Shown here in pieces: positions 6,725 to 14,209 of a DNA stretch of 14,209 bases. The notes below the pieces were generated by a model. That model searched no databases and was not told the DNA's origin. It saw only the letters and a program-made list of their open reading frames with translations. How positions within the stretch are numbered: position 1 is the first letter of the stretch; each line of letters begins with the position of its first letter. Made by a program: the position numbers and the translations under genes. Source of the stretch: JBIOJM01 sp044450785 (GTDB lineage: Bacteria > Planctomycetota > Planctomycetia > Isosphaerales > Isosphaeraceae); the NCBI GenBank assembly GCA_044450785.1, contig JBIOJM010000269.1:1-14209 (forward strand), in the 5' to 3' direction.

Positions 6725-9178
6725 TTACGTGAGAGAGACTCCGAAGTGGAAAAGCACGTTTCGCATCAGGCCGGTCCATTTCTCGTCCGCGGCGAGGGTC
6801 GAGCCCGAGTTGATGGATCCGGAATGAAACACGCGACCGCCGCCGGGACGGTCCCAGTAGATCATCTCGGCCGCCACGGGAACAGGAGGGGCCTTCCCGA
6901 ACGGAACCTGTCTTTGGAAATAGTCCCACGGCGCGCCGGCCGAGATCTTCGACCAGTCGGCGACCCCGTCGGCGAGTAACGTGATGCCCGCGGGATCTTC
7001 ACCCGGCTGCGTGCCGCCGTCGGGAGGGGCTTCGACCAGGAACTTCGCCAGCGTCGACACTCGAACGTCGCCCTCGTGACCGATCGGTTGCGGCAGCGCG
7101 CGACCGGGCGTCCCGCCGAAGGTGTCCCCCTCGCGCAGCTTCAAGTCGATCGGCCGGCGAAACAGGAAGTGATCGGGATTGCGGACCTTGTACGGGCCGG
7201 CGCCCGGTACGCCGACGCCCACCAGCGAGCAGTACTCCAGCCCGAACAGCCGCCACGCGGGAAATCCGCACTCGCGCGACATCCCCCCGCGCTCCCCGTC
7301 GTGGCTGTGCCACATCTCGCCGCGCCGATCGGTGCGGACCTGGGTACCCGGAGCATCTCCCTTTCGGCATTCCATGATCGTCCCATCCGAGTTGAAAGAC
7401 ACTCGCCAGAACGCCGTGTTTCCGGAGAGCACGACCGCGCTGCCGCCGCGATCGAGGAACCCGCTCACCGCTCTCATGGCCTCGAACGACCAGTACTCAC
7501 TATGGCCGACGACGAAGAGCACCTTGTAGCCGTCGAGCACCTGCGGATCAAGGTGCAGATCGGTGTCGCTCAGCGTGTCGTATGGATAGCCGTTGCGTTC
7601 CAGCCAGACCTGAGTAAACCGGTCCTGCCGGCACAGGTGACTGTAGTCCCACTCCTCGGGGCCCATGAGCGTGTAGGGGCCGACGACCGGCCAGGGCAAC
7701 CGGAACCCCGTCAGATAAGTCCCCTGGCCGGCATGATGCGGCCGGTAGAAGCAAAACGCCGGCGGATCGCCGGAACTGTTGTCGAGCCCGTTGTTGCCGA
7801 TCGTCTTCTTGAGGCCCTTCCAGGTCCGGCAGAACGGCGTCGCCGCGTAAGCTCTCCAGGTGTTGGTCGAGCAGAGAAAAGCGATCGGCGCCTTGGGACG
7901 CGATGCCGCCTTCCTCACGATGAAGACCGTCTGATACAGACGCCTCTCGCCTCCGAGCTGAAAGTGGATGCGGCCGCAGTAGACTCCGGACCGTGCGTGC
8001 TCGGGTAGTCGAAATGCGTGCGTGGCTTTCCAGCGGCAGTCAAACAGATCGTCCGAGGCCAGCCGGAGCCCGTGTCCGCGCCGGGGATCCTTGGCCGGGT
8101 CGTAGTTGCTGAAGCGAGGCACATTCGCATCGAAGCTCGGGCCGCCGATCATCCATGTGCCGTGATTGATGATCCGTCCATCGCGTCGATGCGAGCTCGA
8201 GTCGGCCGCTCGGTCACCTCGCTCTTCGTCAAGCGGCCAGCACGCGAGCAGTCCCGGCTCGGTCGGGCGCGAGAGGGCGTGGGAAGCAAACCGGGCCTGG
8301 ATTTCAGCGGGCGAGAGTGCCTTGCCATGAATTGCCGGCATCGCGAGGTCGGCATCCAGGAAGGCGGTGGCCAGCCCCTCCGTGCCGGCCGCTCCGACGC
8401 GAAGCGGGGCATCGCCGGGCCGCAACGGCCCGGCATGCTTCCAGGCCGCCACCTCACGACCGTCAACCCAGATCTGCTTCGACTCGCGGTCGAACCGCGC
8501 AACCACGTGATGCCACTGGTTGGAGAGGACCGAGCTGGGCGTATTATCCGGGAAGGTCTTCAATCCCAGGGGATTGATCTTCATCGTGAGCTGATCGGGC
8601 GCGGTCGTGTGCATGTTCCGTTCGGTGAACGCCCCGCCGTCGCCGATGTAGAAGCTCAGCGATCCGTCCTGGTTGACGAACAATCCGAACCCGCAGGAGC
8701 TCGGTTCATCGAACTGGCTGATGATCGCCTGGCGGCCCTTCGTGCGCCAGCGTCGAACCCAGACCTCGAGCGTCATCGCTGAGAATTCGCTCGTCGGATC
8801 CAATTTCGTGTTGACGAGCATGTACGAGCCGGGATGAATCGGCTGCTCGGCCGCGGGCGACTGGCCGAACGAATGAAGTACCTCATCGCGCTCGGGGCTG
8901 TCGACGTCGAGCCCCAGGCGGCACACTTGGAGCTCGTAAGGGTGCGAGCTGCTGACGTGGAACCGAATCGTTTCTCCCGCGGCGACACTGATCCGATCGG
9001 TATAGGCGTGGACCCCCTCGACCGCAAGCGGTCGATGAGGCGGAATCGCATCGGCCCGGACATCGTCGTCGCCGGCTCCAGCGGGCGCGACCACGCGCCG
9101 CTCGTCGGCGGACAGCGACGAGGCAGCCAGGCTGCCGCCCGCGGCAGCCAGAAACTCGCGCCGGGTCGGATCGGTCAT
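6725..9178 (-). CDS. Tat-exported LamG plus N,N-dimethylformamidase-like protein
   Basis: 817 residues. The N-terminus TRREFLAAAGGSLAASSL is a twin-arginine signal. Residues 55-110 form a beta domain (VHAYTDRISVAAGETIRFHVSS). Residues 120-300 are a LamG/concanavalin-like domain (MTLEVWVR, QWHHVVARFD, IWVDGREV). About 380-817 match the C-terminal domain of the large subunit of N,N-dimethylformamidase. Signatures are CSTNTWRAY (Tyr444), FYRPHH (Tyr478), VVGHSEYWS (Glu561), GGSAVVLSGNTAFWRV and FHSGSINSG. Known: the bacterial amidase binds iron through two tyrosines and a glutamate. Tyr444, Tyr478 and Glu561 are plausible equivalents, by position only. GGGAGG 8 nt upstream fixes the ATG at 9178. 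It is third in the operon, 25 nt after the DUF1501 gene. It is probably a periplasmic hydrolase acting on a C-N bond. The substrate is unknown, and no small subunit gene is next to it. Confidence 0.75.
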   Translation of the reverse strand: MTDPTRREFLAAAGGSLAASSLSADERRVVAPAGAGDDDVRADAIPPHRPLAVEGVHAYTDRISVAAGETIRFHVSSSHPYELQVCRLGLDVDSPERDEVLHSFGQSPAAEQPIHPGSYMLVNTKLDPTSEFSAMTLEVWVRRWRTKGRQAIISQFDEPSSCGFGLFVNQDGSLSFYIGDGGAFTERNMHTTAPDQLTMKINPLGLKTFPDNTPSSVLSNQWHHVVARFDRESKQIWVDGREVAAWKHAGPLRPGDAPLRVGAAGTEGLATAFLDADLAMPAIHGKALSPAEIQARFASHALSRPTEPGLLACWPLDEERGDRAADSSSHRRDGRIINHGTWMIGGPSFDANVPRFSNYDPAKDPRRGHGLRLASDDLFDCRWKATHAFRLPEHARSGVYCGRIHFQLGGERRLYQTVFIVRKAASRPKAPIAFLCSTNTWRAYAATPFCRTWKGLKKTIGNNGLDNSSGDPPAFCFYRPHHAGQGTYLTGFRLPWPVVGPYTLMGPEEWDYSHLCRQDRFTQVWLERNGYPYDTLSDTDLHLDPQVLDGYKVLFVVGHSEYWSFEAMRAVSGFLDRGGSAVVLSGNTAFWRVSFNSDGTIMECRKGDAPGTQVRTDRRGEMWHSHDGERGGMSRECGFPAWRLFGLEYCSLVGVGVPGAGPYKVRNPDHFLFRRPIDLKLREGDTFGGTPGRALPQPIGHEGDVRVSTLAKFLVEAPPDGGTQPGEDPAGITLLADGVADWSKISAGAPWDYFQRQVPFGKAPPVPVAAEMIYWDRPGGGRVFHSGSINSGSTLAADEKWTGLMRNVLFHFGVSLT

Positions 9179-9203
9179 CAGTCGACCTCCCTCAATGAAC
9201 AGA

Positions 9204-10628
9204 TCAGGCCAGGATTCCCTTGACGATTTCTCCGTGCACGTCGGTCAGGCGGAAGTCACGGCCCGCGTAGCGGAACGTCAGTCGTTTATGGTCCAGCCCG
9301 AGCAGGTGCAGGATCGTCGCGTGGAGGTCGTGGACGTGGACCTTGTTCTCGACCGCGTAGTATCCGTAGTCGTCGGTCTTTCCCCAGATCAGCCCCGGCT
9401 TGACGCCGCCACCGGCCAGCCACATCGTGTATCCGTGCGGATTGTGATCGCGGCCGTCGCTTCCCTCGCAGGTGGGCGTCCGGCCGAATTCGCCGCCCCA
9501 GACCACCAGCGTATCATCCCACAGACCGCGCTGCTTGAGGTCCGTCAGCAAACCGGCGATCGGCTTGTCGATTGCGCGCGCCTGGCGGCTGTGATCCGCC
9601 TTCAGATTGTTGTGGGAATCCCAGCCGCCGAGATTGCATTGAATGAACCGGACGCCTCGTTCCGACAGCCGCCGGGCAATCAAGCACTGCGTTCCGAAAT
9701 CAGCCGTGGTGCTCTCGTCGAGCCCGTAGAGTCGCTGGGTGGCCTGCGACTCCTGTGCGAAATCGAGCATTTCAGGCGCTTCCGTTTGGAGTCGAAAGGC
9801 GAGCTCGAATGACGCGATCCGCGCTTCCAGCTCGCTCTCGGGCTCGCGGTCTGACTGCTGGCGATGGCCCATCCGCGCGATCAGGTCGACCTCGAGGCGC
9901 TGCAGGTCGCGTTTGGCGGTGCCGTCGCCGATGAAGGGGATCTCGGCCTCCCGGGCCGGGAGTCCCGCGTGCCCCAGCGTCGTGCCCTGGTAGGCAGCCG
10001 GCAGGAATGCCGAACCGAAATTGTTCGCCCCCCCTTGTGAGAGGTCCTGGCAGATCGTCACATAGCCCGGGAAATTCTGGTTTTCGCTGCCGAGCCCGTA
10101 GTTGATCCAGGACCCCAGGCTGGGCCGGACGAACGTGTCACTGCCGGTATGCCATTCCAGGACAGCCCCGCCGTGCCGCGAGTTGGAGCAGTGCATCGAG
10201 TTGATCACGCACAGGTCGTCGGCCCGTCGTGCAAGGTGCGGGAAGAGCGAGCTGATCCAGAGGCCGCTCTCACCCTGCTGCCGGAACTCGAAGGCGGAGC
10301 CCACCAGGTTGCCCATGCGATTCGGAAACGACACCACGCGCGGCCGCTTTTCCAGCGGCAGGGCCCGGCCGCTGTCCCGCGCCAGTAACGGCTTGGGATC
10401 GAAGGTGTCCAGGTGCGATGGACCGCCGAACATGAACAGCATGATGACCCGCTTCACCCGCGGGGCGAAATGGGCCGGCCGGACCGCGAGCTGATTCTGC
10501 GCCTGGGCAGACTCTTCCGCCAGCAGCGCCGACAAGGCCAGTCCACCGAACCCTGCCCCCATCCGGGCCAGGCATCGGCGTCGTGACAGCGGCCGCTCGC
10601 AACGTCTACGACTGGATTTGGCGTTCAT
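9204..10628 (-). CDS. DUF1501 family protein, Tat-exported
   Basis: 474 residues from the ATG at 10628, which has AAGGG about 8 nt upstream. An earlier in-frame GTG at 10676 would overlap the preceding gene and precede the signal. The N-terminus PLSRRRCLARMGAGFGGLALSALLA is a twin-arginine signal. Hallmarks of DUF1501, a member of the alkaline phosphatase/sulfatase-like fold, are MFGGPSHLDTFDPKP (about 66-80), GGWDSHNN (334-341), WGGEFGRTP (377-385) and GRDHNPHGYTMWLAGGG (392-408). These supply Asp/His residues suited to metal binding. Length is normal for the family. It follows the PSD1 cytochrome gene by 31 nt and precedes the amidase-like gene by 25 nt, so the three are co-transcribed. The family is found next to PSD1 proteins in planctomycetes, but its biochemical role is not established; polysaccharide desulfation or related work is a guess. 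Confidence 0.92.
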   Translation of the reverse strand: MNAKSSRRRCERPLSRRRCLARMGAGFGGLALSALLAEESAQAQNQLAVRPAHFAPRVKRVIMLFMFGGPSHLDTFDPKPLLARDSGRALPLEKRPRVVSFPNRMGNLVGSAFEFRQQGESGLWISSLFPHLARRADDLCVINSMHCSNSRHGGAVLEWHTGSDTFVRPSLGSWINYGLGSENQNFPGYVTICQDLSQGGANNFGSAFLPAAYQGTTLGHAGLPAREAEIPFIGDGTAKRDLQRLEVDLIARMGHRQQSDREPESELEARIASFELAFRLQTEAPEMLDFAQESQATQRLYGLDESTTADFGTQCLIARRLSERGVRFIQCNLGGWDSHNNLKADHSRQARAIDKPIAGLLTDLKQRGLWDDTLVVWGGEFGRTPTCEGSDGRDHNPHGYTMWLAGGGVKPGLIWGKTDDYGYYAVENKVHVHDLHATILHLLGLDHKRLTFRYAGRDFRLTDVHGEIVKGILA

Positions 10629-10659
10629 CGTGGGAGCCCTTGTGGATCTCGGTTGTTTT

Positions 10660-13050
10660 TCAGTTGATGTACACAAATTCGTTCGAGGAGAGGAGGGCGC
10701 GGCAAAGCCCCTGCCAGGCGAGGCGCCGGCGTACGGCCAGGCTTTCCGTGGCCAGTGACGCAGCCGATTGATAGCGCTCGAGGAATGACTCCCATTCCGC
10801 CAGCTCGTCCGCCGTCGCGCTCCGCCCCAGCACGCGCCGGCAGGCCAGCCTCAGACGGTCGCGGCCGGGCAGGCTCGAATCGAAGAGGAGCAGCCGGGCC
10901 AGGTGCTCTGAGGCCTCTCCCATCAGGCGGCTGTTCATCATGAACAAGGCCTGGGCGGCCACCGTCGTCGTGGCCCGATCGCCGTCGATCACGGCAGGAT
11001 CAGGGAAATCGAACGTGCGAAACACGTCATACAGGGCGCCGCGCAGCACGGGGAGATAGACGCTCCGCCGTACCGACTGATAAAGAGCCGGCTGGCGCGA
11101 CGCCGCGCCGTCGGACAGGTTCTGAAACGGCTCGGACCCGAGCGACCGTGCGCCCATGGTCAGATCCAGTTGACCGCTGACGGCCAGTAACGAGTCGCGC
11201 AGCTCCTCGACCTCCATCCGCCGGCGCGGCATGTGCCAGAGCAGGCGGTTTTCCGGATCGAGCTGCGAGGCCCGCTCGTTCCAGGTCGTGCTCAGCTTGT
11301 AGACCCGCGACAGCAGGATTCGTTTGTGAAGCGTCTTCAGAGACCAGCCGTCGGCGACGAGCCGGGTCGCCAGCCAGTCCAAAAGTTCCGGATGCGAGGG
11401 AAGCTGCCCGAGTCTGCCGAAGTTGTCGACCGACCGAACGAGGCCCTGGCCGAAATGCCATCGCCACACCCGGTTCACGATCACGCGTGCGGAGAGCGGG
11501 TTTTGAGAGCTCGTCATCCAGCGCGCCAGCTCGAGCCGGCCGCTGTGCGTGGGATCCAGAGCAGGCTGATTGGTGCCGGCCAGGATGGTGGGGAACCGGC
11601 GAGGTGCCACGGGACCGCGCGTCAGGTGATTGCCGCGCAGGAAGATCTCGACGTCCCCGATGCTTCCCTCGGCGACCGACATGGCCTTGGGAATCGCCGC
11701 GTATTCCCGTTTGGCCTCTTCCAGCAGCGTCAGATGGGCAGCGCGTTCATCCGCCGACATCCGCTTCGGGTTGCCGTTGACGAGTGAATTGTCGTGGCGG
11801 TCGATGATCTGCTCGAGATCATCCAGACGGAGCGCCGCCTTGATTCCGCCCAGGGCCGTGCTGTTCCATTTCGAATCGACGCGAAACGAGATCATCGTCC
11901 GCGTGCTCTTGAAGATCCCCGCGAGCGAGTAATAGTCGGCGATCCGGAACGGATCGAATTTATGATCGTGGCAGCGGGCACAACCCATCGTGATTGCCAT
12001 GAACGTGCGGCAGGTGGTGTCGAGCTGTTCGTCGACGATGTCCATCTGTTGCTTGACCGGGTCGTCCTCGGCCAGCATCTTGGGGCCGACGGCCAGGAAG
12101 CCGGTGGCCACGAGCAGCTCGTCGCGGCGGTCCGGTTCCGATTCGGCTAACACGTCTCCGGCCAGTTGCTCTTCCACAAAGCGATTGTATGGCTTGTCGG
12201 CGTTGAAGGCGGCGATCACGTAATTGCGATAGCGCCAGGCGTCCGTGTAGGCAAGGTTGTCGTCCATGCCGTTGCTGTCGGCGTAGCGGGCGAGATCCAG
12301 CCAGTGCCGTCCCCAGCGTTCCCCATAGTGTGGGGACGCAAGCAGCCGGTCGACGACGCGTACGAAGGCATCGGCGCTTTCGTCGCGTAGAAACGCATCG
12401 TTTTCCTCCTGGGACGGCGGGATCCCCCAGAGATCGAAGGTCACCCGGCGCAGCAGAGTCCGCTTGTCGGCGGATGGCGCCGGGCGTAGTCCGCGGGCCT
12501 CCAGCTTCGCCAGGACGAAGCGGTCGATCGGCGAGCGCGGCCATTGCGAATCAACGACGAGCGGGGGCTGCTGGGGCCGAGGAAGCTGAAACGCCCAGAA
12601 GTTCCGGGCTCGTTCGTCCCACTGAAGATCGCCGCTCGCATTGTGTGCGGGCTTGCGGTCCTCATGGGAGTCGGGCCATGGAGCACCCATCTTGACCCAG
12701 GCCGTGAGCGCGTCGATGTCGTGCTGTGCGAGCTTCTTCTTGGGCGGCATGCTCAGCTCACCGTCGTGACGGACGGCGCGGATCAAGAGGCTCCGGCCAG
12801 GATCGCCGCGAACGATTGCCGGCCCCGACTCGCCGCCCCGCAAGAGTGCGTCCAGAGAGTCGACGCGCAGCTCCCCTTCGCCCTCGTCCGAGTCGGGGCC
12901 ATGGCACTTGGAGCAGTGCTCGCTCAGGATCGGCCGGACCTTGCTCTCGAAGAACTTGATCCCCGCTTCGCCGGCTGGTGAATCCGCTGCCCGCGCCGGG
13001 GGCGCGAGAAAACACGCCAGCAAGCTGAGAACTCTGAGTCCTTGGTCCAT
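10660..13050 (-). CDS. Exported PSD1-type protein: cytochrome c domain, DUF1549 and DUF1553
   Basis: 796 residues. Residues 1-21 are a Sec signal peptide (LRVLSLLACFLAPPARA). Residues 31-125 are a planctomycete cytochrome c (PSCyt1) domain with heme motif CSKCH at 46-50 and a likely axial Met101 in ELSMPPKK. Residues 172-380 are DUF1549 (PSCyt2): SPIDRFVLAKLEARGL, RRVTFDLWGIPP, and a second CARCHDHKFDPF at 357-368. Residues about 500-760 are DUF1553 (PSD1): LARWMTSSQNPLSARVIVNRVWRWHFGQGLV and the closing ALFMMNS segment. All domains are intact; length is at the shorter end because the linker between DUF1549 and DUF1553 is only about 120 residues. The ATG at 13050 has AAGGA 9 nt upstream. It is the first gene of a three-gene minus-strand operon. 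Inferred: a periplasmic electron-transfer or oxidoreductase partner for the DUF1501 protein. The actual reaction is unknown. Confidence 0.92.
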   Translation of the reverse strand: MDQGLRVLSLLACFLAPPARAADSPAGEAGIKFFESKVRPILSEHCSKCHGPDSDEGEGELRVDSLDALLRGGESGPAIVRGDPGRSLLIRAVRHDGELSMPPKKKLAQHDIDALTAWVKMGAPWPDSHEDRKPAHNASGDLQWDERARNFWAFQLPRPQQPPLVVDSQWPRSPIDRFVLAKLEARGLRPAPSADKRTLLRRVTFDLWGIPPSQEENDAFLRDESADAFVRVVDRLLASPHYGERWGRHWLDLARYADSNGMDDNLAYTDAWRYRNYVIAAFNADKPYNRFVEEQLAGDVLAESEPDRRDELLVATGFLAVGPKMLAEDDPVKQQMDIVDEQLDTTCRTFMAITMGCARCHDHKFDPFRIADYYSLAGIFKSTRTMISFRVDSKWNSTALGGIKAALRLDDLEQIIDRHDNSLVNGNPKRMSADERAAHLTLLEEAKREYAAIPKAMSVAEGSIGDVEIFLRGNHLTRGPVAPRRFPTILAGTNQPALDPTHSGRLELARWMTSSQNPLSARVIVNRVWRWHFGQGLVRSVDNFGRLGQLPSHPELLDWLATRLVADGWSLKTLHKRILLSRVYKLSTTWNERASQLDPENRLLWHMPRRRMEVEELRDSLLAVSGQLDLTMGARSLGSEPFQNLSDGAASRQPALYQSVRRSVYLPVLRGALYDVFRTFDFPDPAVIDGDRATTTVAAQALFMMNSRLMGEASEHLARLLLFDSSLPGRDRLRLACRRVLGRSATADELAEWESFLERYQSAASLATESLAVRRRLAWQGLCRALLSSNEFVYIN

Positions 13051-13219
13051 AGTCCTCAGTCCTTGGGCTCGCTGCGACGGATGGAGCTCAGGTAAGCGTT
13101 CAAGCAGGGGGCGAGGTTGTCGAGCACGGGCTTCAGAAGTAGGGAAATTGTGGCATGGTTCAAGAGGAGGTTACAGTTCAGGGTGGCTTGGATCGACGCG
13201 CGCGGGGTCTTTGTGTCGT
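13051..13219. other. Upstream region of the PSD1 operon
   Basis: This holds the leader of the three-gene operon. A minus-strand frame runs to a TGA 5 nt before the PSD1 start and ends DNLAPCLNAYLSSIRRSEPKD, but it has no start of its own outside the palindromic repeat and matches nothing I know. No convincing -35/-10 pair is visible. Confidence 0.2.
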
Positions 13220-13259
13220 CTTTCGCTCCGCGAAAGCACGCCCTTTCGCGGAGCGAAAG
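13220..13259. repeat. Perfect 17-bp inverted repeat (REP-like hairpin)
   Basis: CTTTCGCTCCGCGAAAG (13220-13236) and CTTTCGCGGAGCGAAAG (13243-13259) are exact reverse complements separated by 6 nt. Each arm is also a small hairpin: CTTTCGC and GCGAAAG around TCC, or GGA. The unit can therefore form either one long stem or two side-by-side stem-loops. Read in one frame on either strand it gives an LSLRE...FRGAK peptide, a string often seen in spurious planctomycete gene predictions. It is a repeat and not a protein motif. Confidence 0.85.
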
Positions 13260-13548
13260 GCGACTTACCCGCGAAACGCGTAATCTGAAGCATGCCGAAA
13301 TTGTAACAAACTCTTGCCGTTCCGGCTCCCACCCGAAGGTCCGGCCAGGGCTATGGCACGGGCTGTACTTGGCCCCGTCGATTTTCCCCGGGGGCGACCC
13401 GGCCCGATTGTTTGCCCCCGAAGACAATGGAGATGCCCCGCTTCGTTCATGGGACCTTGGCGTCACGTTCGTCAAGTCGACGTTCGATGTCCACCATGTC
13501 GTCTCTCGGATCTTGGTGCACCTTTTTCGAAGCTCGTCGCGGAACGGT
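13260..13548. other. Repeat-flanked stretch with no recognised gene
   Basis: Open frames exist on both strands (for example a plus-strand frame reading APSIFPGGDPARLFAPED), but none has a recognisable domain, a Shine-Dalgarno or a start outside the palindrome at 13220-13259. I see no RNA gene here. Confidence 0.3.
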
Positions 13549-13582
13549 AGTAGTCAGTAGTCAGTAGTCAGCAGTCAGCAGT
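13549..13582. repeat. Heptamer tandem repeat (TAGTCAG)n
   Basis: About four and a half copies of a 7-bp unit: three TAGTCAG, one CAGTCAG and a partial CAGTTAT. It abuts the broken end of the primase-like fragment, whose reading frame ends within its last copy. Similar short runs are common in planctomycete intergenic DNA. The copy number may vary by replication slippage. Confidence 0.8.
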
Positions 13583-14004
13583 TATCCAAGGCCGTAGAGC
13601 GCCGCGACGGGATGGGGCCCGACGGACCGGATCGCGGCGGCCATCCAGACGATCAAGAGCCGGAAATCGGGCTCGCCGAGGTTGGCGTAGCGGCGGAGCA
13701 GGTCGATCGAGCCCTCGCGGCTGGGCGCGGGCAGGGGCAGTTGGCCAGCGGGGCGCCGAAAGTGGACGCGGGGGTGTTCGACAACCGACCAGCCGTCGGG
13801 GCCGATCTTGACGGCATGGCCGCTGGTATCACCGAGGTCGAGGTAACAGTCCGACGCGCCGCCGTCGCCATTGGCGTCGTGGCCGACCCGAATGAAGATC
13901 GCCGGCGTGCCGCCCTCAAACCGCGCGGTGGCCTCGAGTTTGCCAAGCACGCGGTGGATGGCCCAGTCGGATGGGATCTCGCGACTGGCCTGGAATATGC
14001 AGAA
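13582..14004 (-). pseudogene. Fragment of a primase/ATPase-like protein, cut before the Walker A motif
   Basis: The minus-strand frame is open from a TGA at 14005-14007 to a TAA near 13582. It reads SREIPSDWAIHRVLGKLEA, then AIFIRVGHD, CYLDLGD, GPDGWSVVEHPRVHFRRPAG, LPLPAPSREGSIDLL and VWMAAAIRSVGPHPVAALYG. This series matches the region before the P-loop in large phage- or island-type DNA primase/ATP-binding proteins common in planctomycetes. There PVLVLHGEQGSGKST-like sequence follows the GPxPV segment. Here the frame ends at PVAALYGLG, just where the nucleotide-binding loop should begin, next to the heptamer repeat. The upstream part is lost at an in-frame TGA. Only an internal piece of about 140 residues of a protein normally several times longer remains. 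A GTG at 13950 could serve as a start but is not supported. It is probably a relic of an integrated element. Confidence 0.6.
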
Positions 14005-14058
14005 TCATGTTTATTGAGCGTCAGGTTAATAGGTTCCGCTTGATTTTCAGGTACGCAA

Positions 14059-14183
14059 ACCGGCGGCTAGCGCCGTACCGCTGACTAGAACGCTCCGCCG
14101 CCGTCACCGGCAAGATTGATGTGCGAGGGTTGGCGGAATCGGAGGCCGCATGATATCTGAGCGGCACGGCGCTAGCCGCCGGT
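14059..14183. repeat. 24-bp inverted repeat pair around a 77-bp spacer
   Basis: ACCGGCGGCTAGCGCCGTAC (the first 20 bases of the arm at 14059-14082) returns inverted at 14160-14183 with 23 of 24 bases matching; the single difference is A versus G. Each arm is itself nearly palindromic around CTAG. The two could form a long stem enclosing the spacer, which contains no gene. It is likely another REP-type family. Confidence 0.75.
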
Positions 14184-14209
14184 GTTTGGCTTCCGGCACG
14201 CGGGGGGGA

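Noticed and set aside
6576..6827. Leu/Phe/Ile-rich open frame resembling a small membrane protein
   Set aside because: It is a translation of the pyrimidine-rich arm of the fold-back repeat. The opposite strand and the other arm give equally long biased frames, and no Shine-Dalgarno is visible.
13056..13475. 139-residue minus-strand open frame upstream of the PSD1 gene
   Set aside because: It runs through the perfect palindrome at 13220-13259 and contains the artefactual LSLRE...FRGAK string. It has no domain and is not credible as a gene.
13549..13582. CRISPR array
   Set aside because: The unit is only 7 bp with no spacers; it is a simple tandem repeat, and no cas gene is present.

Overview
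The window looks like a chromosomal segment of a member of the Planctomycetota. The strongest reason is the minus-strand operon of a cytochrome-c/DUF1549/DUF1553 protein followed by a DUF1501 protein, a pairing characteristic of that phylum. High GC, a DUF1569 (DinB-like) fragment, a REP-associated transposase and many palindromic intergenic repeats agree with this. No ribosomal or other marker gene is present, so a finer placement is not possible.

Layout. 1-954 (+): 3' part of a beta-propeller, glycosidase-like gene, interrupted by a nonsense codon at 31-33. 770-2248 (-): a secreted thioredoxin-fold protein whose frame is continuous across one TGA codon. A bacterial-SECIS-like hairpin lies just downstream, so I read it as a selenoprotein with an adjacent Cys-Sec pair. 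2481-3452 (-): an exported amidohydrolase that seems to lack the middle of its barrel. 3466-3633 (-): a 55-residue DUF1569 stub behind a good promoter. 4154-4735 (+): a REP-associated tyrosine transposase flanked by a pair of palindromic repeats; the right repeat contains its stop codon. 5084-6394 (-): a 12-helix MFS transporter. 6438-6718: a 281-bp fold-back repeat with terminal inverted repeats and purine-rich then pyrimidine-rich arms. 6725-13050 (-): a three-gene operon of the PSD1 cytochrome, a Tat-exported DUF1501 protein and a Tat-exported LamG plus N,N-dimethylformamidase-like protein. 13051-14209: repeat-rich DNA holding a perfect 17-bp hairpin, a heptamer tandem repeat, a both-ends-broken primase/ATPase-like fragment and a 24-bp inverted repeat pair.

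How the genes fit together. Only the three-gene operon is a convincing functional unit: all three products appear to be exported and are spaced 25-31 nt apart. The rest is a mosaic of single exported proteins and decaying genes separated by mobile or palindromic repeats. The most notable item is the predicted selenoprotein; the selA/selB/selC/selD machinery is not in the window and would have to be elsewhere in the genome.
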